Below are positions 1-11,571 of a DNA stretch of 64,000 bases, in pieces. Made by a program: the position numbers and the translations under genes. A model generated the notes under the pieces. That model did no database searches and was not told the origin of the DNA. It saw only the letters and a program-made list of their open reading frames with translations. The DNA is from Caulobacter segnis (GTDB lineage: Bacteria > Pseudomonadota > Alphaproteobacteria > Caulobacterales > Caulobacteraceae): positions 129,593 to 193,592 of the forward strand of contig NZ_QFQZ01000001.1 of assembly GCF_003243465.1 (NCBI RefSeq), given 5' to 3'. Positions within the stretch are counted from its first letter, which is position 1. Each line of letters starts with the position of its first letter.

Positions 1-1886
1 TTTTCGGCCGCGAACACCTCTACGTGGGTCACGGTTCGTCCTTCGATAACGTCGTCGTCCGGCGCCGGAACCGCCATCCCGCCCATCGAGATGTTCAGCG
101 TCTCGGTCGTGATCACGTGGCCATCGTCGAAATAGAGCCGCGCCGGCAGCGCCACGCCCAGGTGCTCGTGCTTGCGGACCTGGCGCGTCTCGCGCCCCAC
201 GGCGATGGCCGTGATCAGGATCAGCAGGCTGAAGCTGGACCAGGCGACGTTCAGCAGCACGGTGCCCAGCTGCACGTCGAAATATTGCGGCAGGAACAGC
301 TTGGCGACGCCCGAACCGATGCCGCCGAACAGGAGGCCGGTGGTGATCAGCAGGGGCAGCAGCACCTTGAAGTCGAAATAGCCTTCCTCGAGCAGCCCGC
401 CCTTGTCCGTCACGTTGAACTTGCCCTTCTTCGGATCCAGCAGCGGCAGGATCGTCGGGCCCACCAGGTGGAACGAGATCAGCGACTCGTACACCTCGCC
501 CCAGAAGGCGCGGCGATAGCGGCCCTGGATCCGTTCGTTGACCAGGATCGACAGCAGCAGGTGCGGCAAGGCGTAGGTGACGATGGTCCAGGCCGCGGCG
601 GCGATGATGTTCTGCTGGAAGATCAGATAGGCCAGCGGCGAGGTCAGGAACACGATGCGCGGCAGCGGAAACTGGAAGTGCAGCATCGCATTCAGGTAAC
701 AAAGGCGCTGGCCCAGCCCGAGGCCGGGCCCCAGCATCGGATTGTCGATCCGGAAGATCTGGGTCATGCCCCGCGCCCAGCGGGCGCGTTGGCCGATGTG
801 CAGGGCCAGGCGCTCGGTGGCCAGGCCTGCTGACAGGCGCGTGTTCAGATAGGCCGTGTTCCAGCCCTTGCGCTGCAGCTTGAGCGCGGTGTGGGCGTCT
901 TCGGTGACGGTCTCGCCGGCGAAGCCGTTGGTCTCCTGCAGGGCCGAGCGCCGGATCACCGCGCAGGAGCCGCAGAAGAAGGTCGCGTTCCAGAAGTCGT
1001 TGCCCTTCTGGACGACGCCGTAGAACAGGTCGCCCTCGCCCGGGATGTCCTTCACGGCGCGGATGTTCCGCTGCACCGGATCGGGCGAGTAGAAGTAGTG
1101 CGGCGTCTGCATCAGGGCCAGCTTCGGGTCGGCCTGGAACCAGCCGACGGTCAGCTGCAGGAAGGCGCGCGTGGCCACATGGTCGGCGTCGAAGATGCAG
1201 AGCAGCTCGCCGGTGGTCTGCGGGATGGCGTTGTTGAGATTGCCCGCCTTGGCGTGCTTGTTGTCGGTCCGGGTGATGTAGCCGCAGCCGACCTTGCGCG
1301 CGAACTCCTCGAACTCCGGCCGGCGGCCGTCGTCGAGGATGTAGACCTTGAAGCGATCGGGCGGATAGTCCTGGTCCATCGCCCCGAACACCGTGTCCTG
1401 AACCAGCTCCAGGGTCTCGTTGTAGGTCGGGATGAAGATGTCGACGGTGGGCCAGGTCTCGGGCGGGCCGGTGATCTCGCGGACCTTGCGATTGAGCGGC
1501 CAGACGCACTGCACATAGCCCAGCACCAGGATCAGCCAGGCATAGAGCTCGGCCATATAGAGGCCGATCCCCAGGCCGGCGGCCAGGGGATTGTCGAAGT
1601 GCAGCGTCTGGGTGGTGCGCCACCACATGTAGCGGGTGGACAGGGCGGTCGAGACCACGACCAGGCCGATGGTCATCCGCCGGCCGTCGCTGAGCTGGCC
1701 GATCGCGGCGGCCGCGGCGAAGGAGCCGAGGCCGAAGATCAGCTGGCCGCTGGTGTCCAGCGGCACGATGACCGCCAGCACGATGATCGCCGCCGCCATC
1801 GCGAAGATCGCGTAGCGCGCCGGCGCGGACGCCGCGACGCGGCCGAACAGGCCGTCGCCGAGGTCCAGAGCCCCCTTGATGGTCAT
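1..1886 (-). CDS. bcsA: Cellulose synthase catalytic subunit (UDP-forming), 3' end cut by window
   Basis: Inner-membrane family 2 glycosyltransferase that polymerises UDP-glucose into beta-1,4-glucan and exports it. I translated the minus strand from the ATG at 1886, two bases after the bcsQ stop. The family-2 motifs appear in order: LDDG near residue 182, FDADH near 232, VTEDAHT near 328 and GQRARW near 367. Hydrophobic segments lie before and after this core. A PilZ-like c-di-GMP region begins near residue 590 and contains NISMGG. About 628 codons are visible, and the end lies beyond base 1. The bcsR-bcsQ-bcsA order on one strand supports the call; bcsB would be expected just outside the window. 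Confidence 0.95.
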   Translation of the reverse strand, partial: MTIKGALDLGDGLFGRVAASAPARYAIFAMAAAIIVLAVIVPLDTSGQLIFGLGSFAAAAAIGQLSDGRRMTIGLVVVSTALSTRYMWWRTTQTLHFDNPLAAGLGIGLYMAELYAWLILVLGYVQCVWPLNRKVREITGPPETWPTVDIFIPTYNETLELVQDTVFGAMDQDYPPDRFKVYILDDGRRPEFEEFARKVGCGYITRTDNKHAKAGNLNNAIPQTTGELLCIFDADHVATRAFLQLTVGWFQADPKLALMQTPHYFYSPDPVQRNIRAVKDIPGEGDLFYGVVQKGNDFWNATFFCGSCAVIRRSALQETNGFAGETVTEDAHTALKLQRKGWNTAYLNTRLSAGLATERLALHIGQRARWARGMTQIFRIDNPMLGPGLGLGQRLCYLNAMLHFQFPLPRIVFLTSPLAYLIFQQNIIAAAAWTIVTYALPHLLLSILVNERIQGRYRRAFWGEVYESLISFHLVGPTILPLLDPKKGKFNVTDKGGLLEEGYFDFKVLLPLLITTGLLFGGIGSGVAKLFLPQYFDVQLGTVLLNVAWSSFSLLILITAIAVGRETRQVRKHEHLGVALPARLYFDDGHVITTETLNISMGGMAVPAPDDDVIEGRTVTHVEVFAAE

Positions 1887-1888
1887 GG

Positions 1889-2644
1889 TCAGCGAGACCC
1901 CGAGGATGTCAGTCGGTCGAGACGTCCGGCGATCGCGTCGATGTCCATGGCCCCGACGCTGTCGGAGGCCACGGCGACGACGGCCTCGCCCCGCGCGGCC
2001 GCCTCGGCCAGCGACTCGTCGTAGTGCACGACGCCGATGAAGCGCTCGGCGGCGTGGGCCGCGATGAACTCGGCGATATCGCGGCTCAGTCGGCGCCGCG
2101 GATCGACCTGGTTGAGAACCCCGAAGGTGTTGGGCTGCTCCGACATCGGCCGCAGCATCAGCCCATCGCGATAGGTCGGCACCAGCGCCATCGAGCCGGC
2201 GTCGGCCAGCAGCACGATCAGCTTAAGGTCGGCCAGGGCTTCGAGGCGTTCCTGCAGGCGTCCGTCGCCGGGCGTGGTGTCGGCGATCACGATCTCGTCG
2301 GGGGACCGCGCGAGGCTGTTCAGCGCCTCGGCCAGGGTCGGCTCGACCAGCACATCCTTCATGCGCAGCCGTTCGGCCGTCGTGGCCTCGCCATACGGCG
2401 CGACCCGCACGCCATCCAGACCGTCGACCACGGCGGACGACCAAGGCAATCCCTGGGCGGTGCAGCGCGCGACCCCAAGCTCGCCGTCATGGCCCGGCGC
2501 CAGCAGGAAACGCAGCGCGTTCTGGGAGTCGAAATCGATTGCAGTGACGGGCCGGCCTCGCCGGCGCAAAGCCACGGCGAGGTTGGCGACGAGCGTCGTC
2601 TTACCCACGCCCCCCTTGGGTGACGACACGACGAGGAGAACCAT
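1889..2644 (-). CDS. bcsQ: Cellulose biosynthesis ParA/MinD-family ATPase BcsQ
   Basis: A 251-residue P-loop ATPase of the ParA/MinD class. The N-terminus carries the deviant Walker A motif SPKGGVGKTT, followed by AIDFDSQNALRFLL, which is typical of BcsQ/YhjQ rather than of plasmid ParA. In enterobacteria BcsQ helps localise and assemble the cellulose synthase at the cell pole. The ATG overlaps the stop of the upstream BcsR-like gene by one base (TAATG), and the stop is two bases before the bcsA start, so the three genes are probably translationally coupled. The family is clear; a polar role here is inference from the family. Confidence 0.92.
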   Translation of the reverse strand: MVLLVVSSPKGGVGKTTLVANLAVALRRRGRPVTAIDFDSQNALRFLLAPGHDGELGVARCTAQGLPWSSAVVDGLDGVRVAPYGEATTAERLRMKDVLVEPTLAEALNSLARSPDEIVIADTTPGDGRLQERLEALADLKLIVLLADAGSMALVPTYRDGLMLRPMSEQPNTFGVLNQVDPRRRLSRDIAEFIAAHAAERFIGVVHYDESLAEAAARGEAVVAVASDSVGAMDIDAIAGRLDRLTSSGSR

Positions 2645-3069
2645 TAGACCGCCTTCCGCCCGATACGCTCGAAGATTTCCGAGAGGGCCTGGGGACCGTC
2701 CTCAGCCGGCTTACCCACGGTGTAGCGGCCGAACGCGCCGGCCTTGGGCGACGCAGCGTCAACCTGCAGGCGCGCGAACAGCGAACCGCTGGCCGGAGCA
2801 GGGTTGGGGGCCGCAGCGGGGCTGGGCGCCGGAGCCACGGCCTGCGTCACGGGTTCGGCCGCCGCGCCGGCGGCGACAGCGGTCGTCGCGGGGGCCGTCG
2901 CCTGAGCCTCAGGGGCCAGCGATTGGGACTGGGGATCCGCCAGCGCGCTCTGCGCGCGCGCGATCTTTTCCAGGACAGGCCAAGTCTGGTCCGAGGCGCG
3001 CGGGGCGTCGAACTGCTTGTAGCTGACGGTGGTCTTCAACTTATCCATCAGGGCGCTTACGTCGCTCAC
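2644..3069 (-). CDS. BcsR/BcsP-like cellulose operon accessory protein
   Basis: A protein of about 141 residues heading the bcs operon. The first 40 residues (DVSALMDKLKTTVSYKQFD, then WPVLEKIARAQ) match the BcsR pattern of a short helix, an FDY-like turn and WPLL. The middle is a low-complexity Ala/Pro linker, and the C-terminus has SLFARL and LSEIFERIG, motifs like those in proline-rich BcsO/BcsP proteins. I chose the GTG at 3069 because AAGGAAG lies six bases upstream; an upstream TTG at 3090 is possible but less well placed. Family assignment rests on short motifs and position. The role is probably assembly or regulation of BcsA, by analogy. Confidence 0.65.
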   Translation of the reverse strand: MSDVSALMDKLKTTVSYKQFDAPRASDQTWPVLEKIARAQSALADPQSQSLAPEAQATAPATTAVAAGAAAEPVTQAVAPAPSPAAAPNPAPASGSLFARLQVDAASPKAGAFGRYTVGKPAEDGPQALSEIFERIGRKAV

Positions 3070-3740
3070 TGGCCACTTCCTTCGTTCCAATCAGTGCAGC
3101 GATCACTTGATTAGAGATGAATTCGAAATTTTCGATTTAAACGGAAACTCTCAAACCTGAAAAAGAACCGCGAATTGCTGCTTTCCGTCGCATCGTGGCT
3201 AATTAATCGTTGAGACTTGGTAGAGCTCGCAGATTCAAGAATCGGAAGAGCTATCCGCGTTTCAACTCCCAGTTTATCATTATTATTCCTTTATTTACGC
3301 CTCGCACGCCGCGAAATAACTTACAAAAACAACCCCATGATTGAGCAGCATGTATGCGCCCCGGATGGAAGCGGGTCAAGTGCGTGAATGCACACGCACC
3401 GCTATCGCAACCCGAAACGGGTAGCACAGAGGACACGGAAAACGCGATTACTACCCATGGATGAAATTTGCTTCAGTACCCTCGCAACTTTGACCCGGCT
3501 GTACTATCGCCCATCTTTCATCATCTGAGATTGTTCTCCGCGCGATGCAAGATCACCGGTATACGAACTCAGAGCAAACTGCACAGTCAAAGCCCCGCGC
3601 TCTATTGTCGCATCCGCACGAATAGTCCGGGCAAGAGGGTCGCGACAAAGACAACGGGCCCGGATGAGGTCATCCGGGCCCGCTGGAAGGAGCGCCGCGC
3701 GATCGAGGGTCGAGCGGCCGATGCGTGACGGCGGGCCGCC
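3070..3740. other. Long AT-richer gap upstream of the cellulose operon
   Basis: About 670 bases without a supported gene. The part from 3090 to 3300 is clearly richer in A and T than its surroundings and presumably holds the bcs promoter on the minus strand. I see no confident -35/-10 pair or operator. Two short open frames here (3251-3436 minus, 3468-3728 plus) have no ribosome binding site and no recognisable motif. The left end of the gap holds a perfect hairpin listed separately. Confidence 0.5.
3656..3681 (-). terminator. Perfect hairpin after the RTX gene
   Basis: The arms GGGCCCGGATGA and TCATCCGGGCCC pair perfectly over 12 bp around a two-base centre. On the minus strand it lies 60 bases past the stop of the RTX gene and is followed by a weakly T-rich stretch (GTTGTCTTTGT). 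It probably terminates that transcript, although the T tract is poor. Confidence 0.55.
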
Positions 3741-4844
3741 TCAGATCAGTCCGGTCAGGGCGTCGAAGCCGGAGACCTCGCTCAGCACCACCACGGCGCC
3801 GACCTGATGCAGCGCCAGGGTGTCGGCGAAAACATAGAAGTCGTCGCCGACCTGAGCCCCGACATAGAGCAGGGCCGCCTTGGCCGTGAAGGCGGCGTTG
3901 GCGGCGACCAGCGCCGCCTCGTAGGAGGTCGCGCCCGGCAACTGCTGGTAGTTGGCGATCGTGGCGGCCGCCAGGCCCGTGAAGTCCAGCGCGTCCTCTT
4001 CGTCAAAGTCCAGGATGTGGTCGGGCGCCGAGGGCAGGGAATCCGAAACGCCGAACACGAAGGTGTCGGCGCCGGCGCCGCCGCTCAGTTCGTCCTGGCC
4101 GGCCCCGCCCGTCAGGATGTCGTCGCCGGCCCCGCCGGTCAGGGTGTCGTTACCCAGGCCGCCGGCGAGGGTGTCGTCGCCCGTTCCGCCGTCCAGCACG
4201 TCATTGCCGCGACCGCCGGTCAGCTTGTCGGCGCCGGAGCCGCCGATCAGCGTGTCGTTACCCGAACCGCCGTCGAGAATATCGTCGCCCGCGCCGCCGT
4301 TCAGATGGTCTGCGCCCGAACCGCCCTGCAGGGTGTCGGCGCCCGCGCCGCCGGTGAGGGTGTCGTCGCCGTCGCCGCCGACCAGGACATCGGCGCCGTC
4401 GCCGCCGTCCAGCACGTCGTTGTCGCCGGCCCCGTCGAGGATGTCGTCGCCCACGCCGCCCACCAGGTGGTCCGCGGCGTCGCCGCCGGTCAGGATGTCG
4501 TCGCCGGCCCCGCCGAACGCCGCGATCGCGTGGGTCGAGGCCGCGACCGTGGGCTCGTAGGCGTCATTGCCCACGCCGCCGATGAACAGGTGCGAGCCGT
4601 CGGAGAACTTGATCCGGTCGGCCGAGGCCGCCGCCGGCAGGCCGAAGTTCACGCCCGCCTGCGGGAAGAACACCGACCGCGTTCCTAGCGTCAGCTGATA
4701 CGAGCCATAGCCGTTCGACTGCGGATAGAACGCGATGTCGACGTCGGTCGCCGATCCGGAGGTGAAGACCAGGGTGTCGTAGCTGAGGATGTTGAAGCGC
4801 TGGGCTTCGGCGGCGGTGATCTTGGAGAAGGTGTAGGTCGCCAT
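3741..4844 (-). CDS. RTX-type calcium-binding repeat protein
   Basis: A protein of about 367 residues with nonapeptide GGxGxDxLx repeats running continuously from about residue 110 to 265 (for example GGAGDDILTGG and GGSGADHLNGG). Such repeats bind calcium and fold into a parallel beta roll outside the cell. The block ends in GGAGADTFVFG, followed by a hydrophobic C-terminus, the usual layout of type I secretion substrates; there is no N-terminal signal peptide. The ATG at 4844 has GGGGG eight bases upstream; a second ATG six bases earlier is too close to it. No ABC exporter genes are nearby. It is much shorter than the RTX-containing S-layer protein of Caulobacter. The function is unknown beyond probable secretion and calcium binding. 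Confidence 0.85.
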   Translation of the reverse strand: MATYTFSKITAAEAQRFNILSYDTLVFTSGSATDVDIAFYPQSNGYGSYQLTLGTRSVFFPQAGVNFGLPAAASADRIKFSDGSHLFIGGVGNDAYEPTVAASTHAIAAFGGAGDDILTGGDAADHLVGGVGDDILDGAGDNDVLDGGDGADVLVGGDGDDTLTGGAGADTLQGGSGADHLNGGAGDDILDGGSGNDTLIGGSGADKLTGGRGNDVLDGGTGDDTLAGGLGNDTLTGGAGDDILTGGAGQDELSGGAGADTFVFGVSDSLPSAPDHILDFDEEDALDFTGLAAATIANYQQLPGATSYEAALVAANAAFTAKAALLYVGAQVGDDFYVFADTLALHQVGAVVVLSEVSGFDALTGLI

Positions 4845-5098
4845 GGTCATGCCCCCAGAAACTACGGCCAGAAACTACAGAACATCGGTCTTCGTCGATC
4901 GATAGAGCGTGACAGCCCTGTCGTCGAGCCCTCGATGACGGGCCATTTCGTCGCGCCTAAAGATTTGCGCGTAATTAACGACACCCCACTTTGGGTACAC
5001 GTATAGATTACACCGGCAGCATTCTTAGTGAATCCGATCCTAAGATCTTGGCCTCGACCGCCGGCCGGCGTCGACAGGCGCCGTCTTCTGGCCGAGCG

Positions 5099-6076
5099 CT
5101 AAGAGACCATCCCCGCCAGGCGCCCGCGGATCAGGGCCTCGGCCTCGGAGACGATGCGGTCGACCAGCTCGCGCACGGTCGGTACGTCGTGGATCAGGCC
5201 CTGGACCATGCCCGCCGTCCAGACACCGTGATCGACGTCGCCGCTCTCCAGCCCTTCTCGGCCCCGCGCGCCCTTCACGAGGTCGGCGACATCCTCAAAC
5301 TTCGCGCCGCCGGCCCGCTCGATCGCGACGACCTGCTGGCTGATGGCGTTCCTGGCCACGCGCGCCGTGTTGTGCAGGGTGCGGAAGATCAGGTCGGTGG
5401 CGCGCTCGTCGTTCTCGACCATCGCTTGCTTGAAGTTCTCGTGGATCGGGGCCTCCCGCGTGGCGCAGAAGCGCGTGCCCATGTTGACGCCGTCGGCGCC
5501 CAGGGCCAGGGCCGCGACCAGGCCGCGCGCGTCGCCGAAGCCGCCCGAGGCGATCATCGGGATCTTCACCTTGTCGGCGGCGACCGGGATCAGCACCAGG
5601 CCGGGGATGTCGTCCTCGCCCGGATGGCCGGCGCACTCGAAGCCGTCGATCGAGATGGCGTCGACGCCCATCCGCTCGGCCGACAGCGCGTGGCGGACGG
5701 CGGTGCACTTGTGGATCACCTTCACGCCGTGGGCCTTGAAGTGATCGACATGCTCCTGCGGCTTGTAGCCGGCGGTCTCGACGATCTTGATCCCGCTCTC
5801 GATGATCGCCGCGCGATACTCGGCATAGGGCGGCGGGGTCATGGCCGGCAGGATCGTCAGATTCACCCCGAACGGCTTGTCGGTCATCTCGCGGGTGCGG
5901 GCGATCTCCTTCGCCAGCGCCTCTGGAGTCGGCTGGGTCAGGGCGGTCAGGAAGCCCAGCGCGCCGGCGTTGGCCACCGCCCCGACCAGCTCGGCCTTGC
6001 CGACCCACTGCATGCCGCCCTGGGCGATCGGATGCTCCACCCCGAACAGCTCGGTGAAGCGGGTCTTGATGGCCAT
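5099..6076 (-). CDS. Nitronate monooxygenase family FMN protein
   Basis: A 325-residue TIM-barrel flavoprotein of the nitronate monooxygenase (old name 2-nitropropane dioxygenase) family. Visible motifs are PIAQGGM near the N-terminus, SIDGFECAGHPGEDD in the middle, and the FMN phosphate-binding segment ASGGFGDARG followed by GADGVNMGTRF. Members oxidise alkyl nitronates, but this broad family also includes enoyl reductases, so the substrate cannot be fixed from sequence. It stands alone on the minus strand, divergent from the M28 peptidase gene. Confidence 0.85.
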   Translation of the reverse strand: MAIKTRFTELFGVEHPIAQGGMQWVGKAELVGAVANAGALGFLTALTQPTPEALAKEIARTREMTDKPFGVNLTILPAMTPPPYAEYRAAIIESGIKIVETAGYKPQEHVDHFKAHGVKVIHKCTAVRHALSAERMGVDAISIDGFECAGHPGEDDIPGLVLIPVAADKVKIPMIASGGFGDARGLVAALALGADGVNMGTRFCATREAPIHENFKQAMVENDERATDLIFRTLHNTARVARNAISQQVVAIERAGGAKFEDVADLVKGARGREGLESGDVDHGVWTAGMVQGLIHDVPTVRELVDRIVSEAEALIRGRLAGMVS

Positions 6077-6241
6077 GGCGCGTCCTCTCCCTGTTGTTTG
6101 GGAGGGACTATGGGCAAGCGGCCCCTAGGTCAGGCAAGAGGCTCCCGGCGCGCCGGTTTGTCGGCTTAGACGGTTCCCTCCGGCCCGGACACGCTCTAGG
6201 GTCCGCGCCGCCGACAAGTTTTGCTCCCGAACGGAGTTGCG

Positions 6242-7897
<1,656 letters not shown>

Positions 7898-7940
7898 GGT
7901 TCGACCATGGGCGGAGATGGGCGGTCGCCGTCCCCTCCCC

Positions 7941-8070
7941 CGACCTCCCCGGCGAATGCCGGGGTCCAGATTCAGCCTGAACGGTTGAAGGTGACGCGCC
8001 AGCGGCCTCGACCGTTCGGCAAGCGCTCGTGGGTTCGATCTGGGCCCCGGCATTCGCCGGGGAGATCGGA
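7941..8070. repeat. Family A paired palindrome
   Basis: The left unit is CCCCGGCGAATGCCGGGG followed by TCCAGATTCAG; the right unit is its inverse, CCCCGGCATTCGCCGGGG. The two units face each other across about 70 bases, so the whole element could form a long stem or two small hairpins. Close relatives occur at 15628, 30516, 31551 and 40873. Confidence 0.85.
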
Positions 8071-8102
8071 CCTTGTGAGGGCTGGAGTATCCAGAGCATC
8101 CC

Positions 8103-9491
<1,389 letters not shown>

Positions 9492-9500
9492 GCGACTGAT

Positions 9501-9641
9501 CTCTCCTCCCCATTAGGGGGAGGTGGATCGATGCGAATACGCGTCGAGACGGAGGGGGTCCGCGAAGCGGCGGTGAAGTCGCCGCCTCACAGGGCCCCTC
9601 CACCGGCGTTCGCCGGTCCCCCTCCCCCAGAGGGGGAGGAA
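9501..9641. repeat. Family B paired palindrome
   Basis: The left unit is CTCCTCCCC followed by AGGGGGAGG; the right unit is CCCTCCCCC followed by GAGGGGGAGG, in inverse orientation about 120 bases away. The interior includes CGGAGGGGGTCCGCGAAGCG and its partial inverse near the right unit. It lies between sdaA and the DUF72 gene. Confidence 0.8.
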
Positions 9642-9711
9642 GGAGAACCCCTTGCTCCGCCAGATCGCGATGCTAGGGTGCGCCACCGGAACATCAAGGG
9701 AACATCCGCGC

Positions 9712-10461
9712 ATGGGCAAGATCCGAACCGGCGTCGGCGGCTGGACGTTCGAGCCGTGGCGGGGGACGTTCTATCCCGACGATCTCAAGCAGAAGGACGA
9801 GCTGAAATACGCGTCGTCGAAGCTGACCAGCATCGAGATCAACGGCACCTACTATTCGACCTTCAAGCCCAATAGCTGGCAGAAGTGGCGCGACGAGACG
9901 CCCGACGACTTCGTATTTTCAGTCAAGGCCAGCCGCTACTGCACCAACCGCAAGGTGCTGTCGGAGAACAACGAGTCCCTCGAGAAATTCCTGTCCCAAG
10001 GTCTTGAGGAGCTGGGCCCGAAGCTTGGCCCCATCAACTGGCAGTTCATGGGCACGAAGAAGTTCGATCCGGCGGATTTCGAGGGATTCCTGAAGTTGCT
10101 GCCAAAGGAGCTGAAGGGCCTGCGCCTGCGCCACGCGCTCGAAGTCCGCAACCCCACCTTCGCCTGCCAGGAATTCTACGACCTGGCCGCCAAGTACGGC
10201 GCGGCCATCGTCTACGCCGTCGACGACGAGGAGCCGACCTGGCCCTGCATCGACCAGCCGACCGCCGATTTCACCTATGCCCGGCTGATGTCGAGCAAGG
10301 AGGACGAGCCGACGGGGATGACCTCGGAGGAACTCGATGGAGTGCTGAAGCAGGCGCGCGAATGGGCCAAGCGCGGCGACGTGTTCGCCTATTTCATCGC
10401 CGGGGCGAAGGTGAGGAACCCGGCGGCGGCGATGGCGCTGATTGGGAAACTGGGGGCGTAG
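9712..10461 (+). CDS. DUF72 (YecE-like) family protein
   Basis: A 249-residue protein of the DUF72 family, which has a TIM-barrel fold and no agreed biochemical role. The signature is present at the N-terminus (RTGVGGWTFEPWRGTFYP), followed by EINGTYYSTF and WRDETPDDFVFSVKASRY. LEVRNPTF and the acidic VDDEEPTWP lie in the second half. The ATG at 9712 opens a frame that begins at the conserved start of the family; an upstream in-frame start at 9652 would run into repeat-derived sequence. Confidence 0.85.
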   Translation: MGKIRTGVGGWTFEPWRGTFYPDDLKQKDELKYASSKLTSIEINGTYYSTFKPNSWQKWRDETPDDFVFSVKASRYCTNRKVLSENNESLEKFLSQGLEELGPKLGPINWQFMGTKKFDPADFEGFLKLLPKELKGLRLRHALEVRNPTFACQEFYDLAAKYGAAIVYAVDDEEPTWPCIDQPTADFTYARLMSSKEDEPTGMTSEELDGVLKQAREWAKRGDVFAYFIAGAKVRNPAAAMALIGKLGA

Positions 10462-10488
10462 GGGAGCCCCTCTCCCCAACCCAATCCG

Positions 10489-10598
10489 TGTCATCCCGGA
10501 ATCCTCGTAGAGGCTATCCGGGACCCAGGGGGTGCGGGAACGCTGTGCAAGCCGCCCCTGGGTCCCGGCTCTACGCTACGCTTCGGCCGGGATGACAC
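10489..10598. repeat. Family C paired palindrome
   Basis: The element opens with GTGTCATCCCGG and closes with CCGGGATGACAC in inverse orientation. The interior repeats GGGACCCAGG and CCTGGGTCCC also pair. Related copies lie at 29234 and 37022. It sits between the converging DUF72 and DUF1295 genes and could terminate transcription in both directions. Confidence 0.8.
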
Positions 10599-10610
10599 GG
10601 GGTTTTGAGG

Positions 10611-11396
10611 TCACCCCTTCCGCGGGAACCACGGCACGAAGCCGCTGGTCCGCGCCACATACTCCGCATAGCCCGGCTTGGACTTCTTCATCTTGCCCTC
10701 GGTGGTCGGCACGCCGCTCCACTTGGTCAGCAGGACGGTGATCAGCACCGGGCCCGGCAGCGCCCAGGCGCCCAGGCCGGTCTCGGCGGCGATCAGGTAG
10801 AAGCCCCACCAGACGCAGGCGTCGCCGAAATAGTTCGGGTGGCGGGTGTAGCGCCACAGGCCCTGGTCCATGACCTTGCCGGCGTTGTCCGGATTGGCCT
10901 TGAAGGCGGTCAGCTGGGCGTCGCCGATGGTCTCGAACAGGATGCCGACGATCGTCAGCGCCGCGCCGGCATAGGCCAGCGCGCCCAGCGGGCCGGGTCC
11001 CTGGCCCAGCTGCACCGGCAGGGCGACGACATAGCCCAGCACCGCCTGCAGGCCGAAGACGATGATCAGCGAGGTGGTGGCGAAGCTCCAGTTCTTGGTC
11101 TTTTCGTAGTGGGCGAAGATCGCGACATAGCGGCGGTCCGCGCCGTGCTTGCGCCAGCGCCACAGCAGGTAGAGCCCCAGGCGCGCCGCCCACAGGGTGC
11201 AGAGCCCCGTCAGCAGCAGGCCGTGCGGCGTATGCGGTCCCTGCAGCAGTGTGCTCCAGGCCAACAGCGCCATGCTCGGCCCCCACCAGGCGTCGATGAA
11301 GCTGACGTCCTTCGTCCGCAGGCTGACGGCCCACAGGGCGAGGAACGCGACCGCCGAAACGGCGGCGTTGACGGCGAGGACGGTGAGGATCGGCAT
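10611..11396 (-). CDS. DUF1295 / steroid 5-alpha-reductase-like membrane protein
   Basis: A 261-residue polytopic inner-membrane protein. Hydrophobic segments cover most of the length. The C-terminal half has the DUF1295 signature GLWRYTRHPNYFGDACVWWG, which resembles the NADPH- and substrate-binding region of the steroid 5-alpha-reductase and ICMT superfamily. The N-terminal DVSFIDAWWGP is also typical. Known members are reductases or of unknown function; the substrate cannot be told here. Confidence 0.85.
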   Translation of the reverse strand: MPILTVLAVNAAVSAVAFLALWAVSLRTKDVSFIDAWWGPSMALLAWSTLLQGPHTPHGLLLTGLCTLWAARLGLYLLWRWRKHGADRRYVAIFAHYEKTKNWSFATTSLIIVFGLQAVLGYVVALPVQLGQGPGPLGALAYAGAALTIVGILFETIGDAQLTAFKANPDNAGKVMDQGLWRYTRHPNYFGDACVWWGFYLIAAETGLGAWALPGPVLITVLLTKWSGVPTTEGKMKKSKPGYAEYVARTSGFVPWFPRKG

Positions 11397-11450
11397 GGGG
11401 GGCTCTGGGCGGAGGATGAGGTGGATACGGGCGGCGGTGAGCTTTGGACT

Positions 11451-11560
11451 TCTCCTCCCCCTCTGGGGGAGGTGGCCCAGAGGGCCGGAGGGGGCAGCGC
11501 GGCCGATGCGGAGAAGCCCCCTCCGTCGCTCCGCGACACCTCCCCCAGAGGGGGAGGAGA
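11451..11560. repeat. Family B paired palindrome
   Basis: CTCCTCCCCCTCTGGGGGAG on the left is mirrored by CTCCCCCAGAGGGGGAGGAG on the right, with a second pair (GGAGGGGGC and GCCCCCTCC) inside. It ends 11 bases before the stop codon of the thiolase gene. Confidence 0.85.
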
Positions 11561-11571
11561 ACGCCGCCGTC

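Noticed and set aside
3468..3728. Short open frame upstream of the cellulose operon
   Set aside because: It runs through the terminator hairpin and has no ribosome binding site.
4100..4520. Regularly spaced direct repeats that could be taken for a CRISPR array
   Set aside because: They are the in-frame RTX nonapeptide codons of the calcium-binding protein, with no constant repeat and unique spacers.
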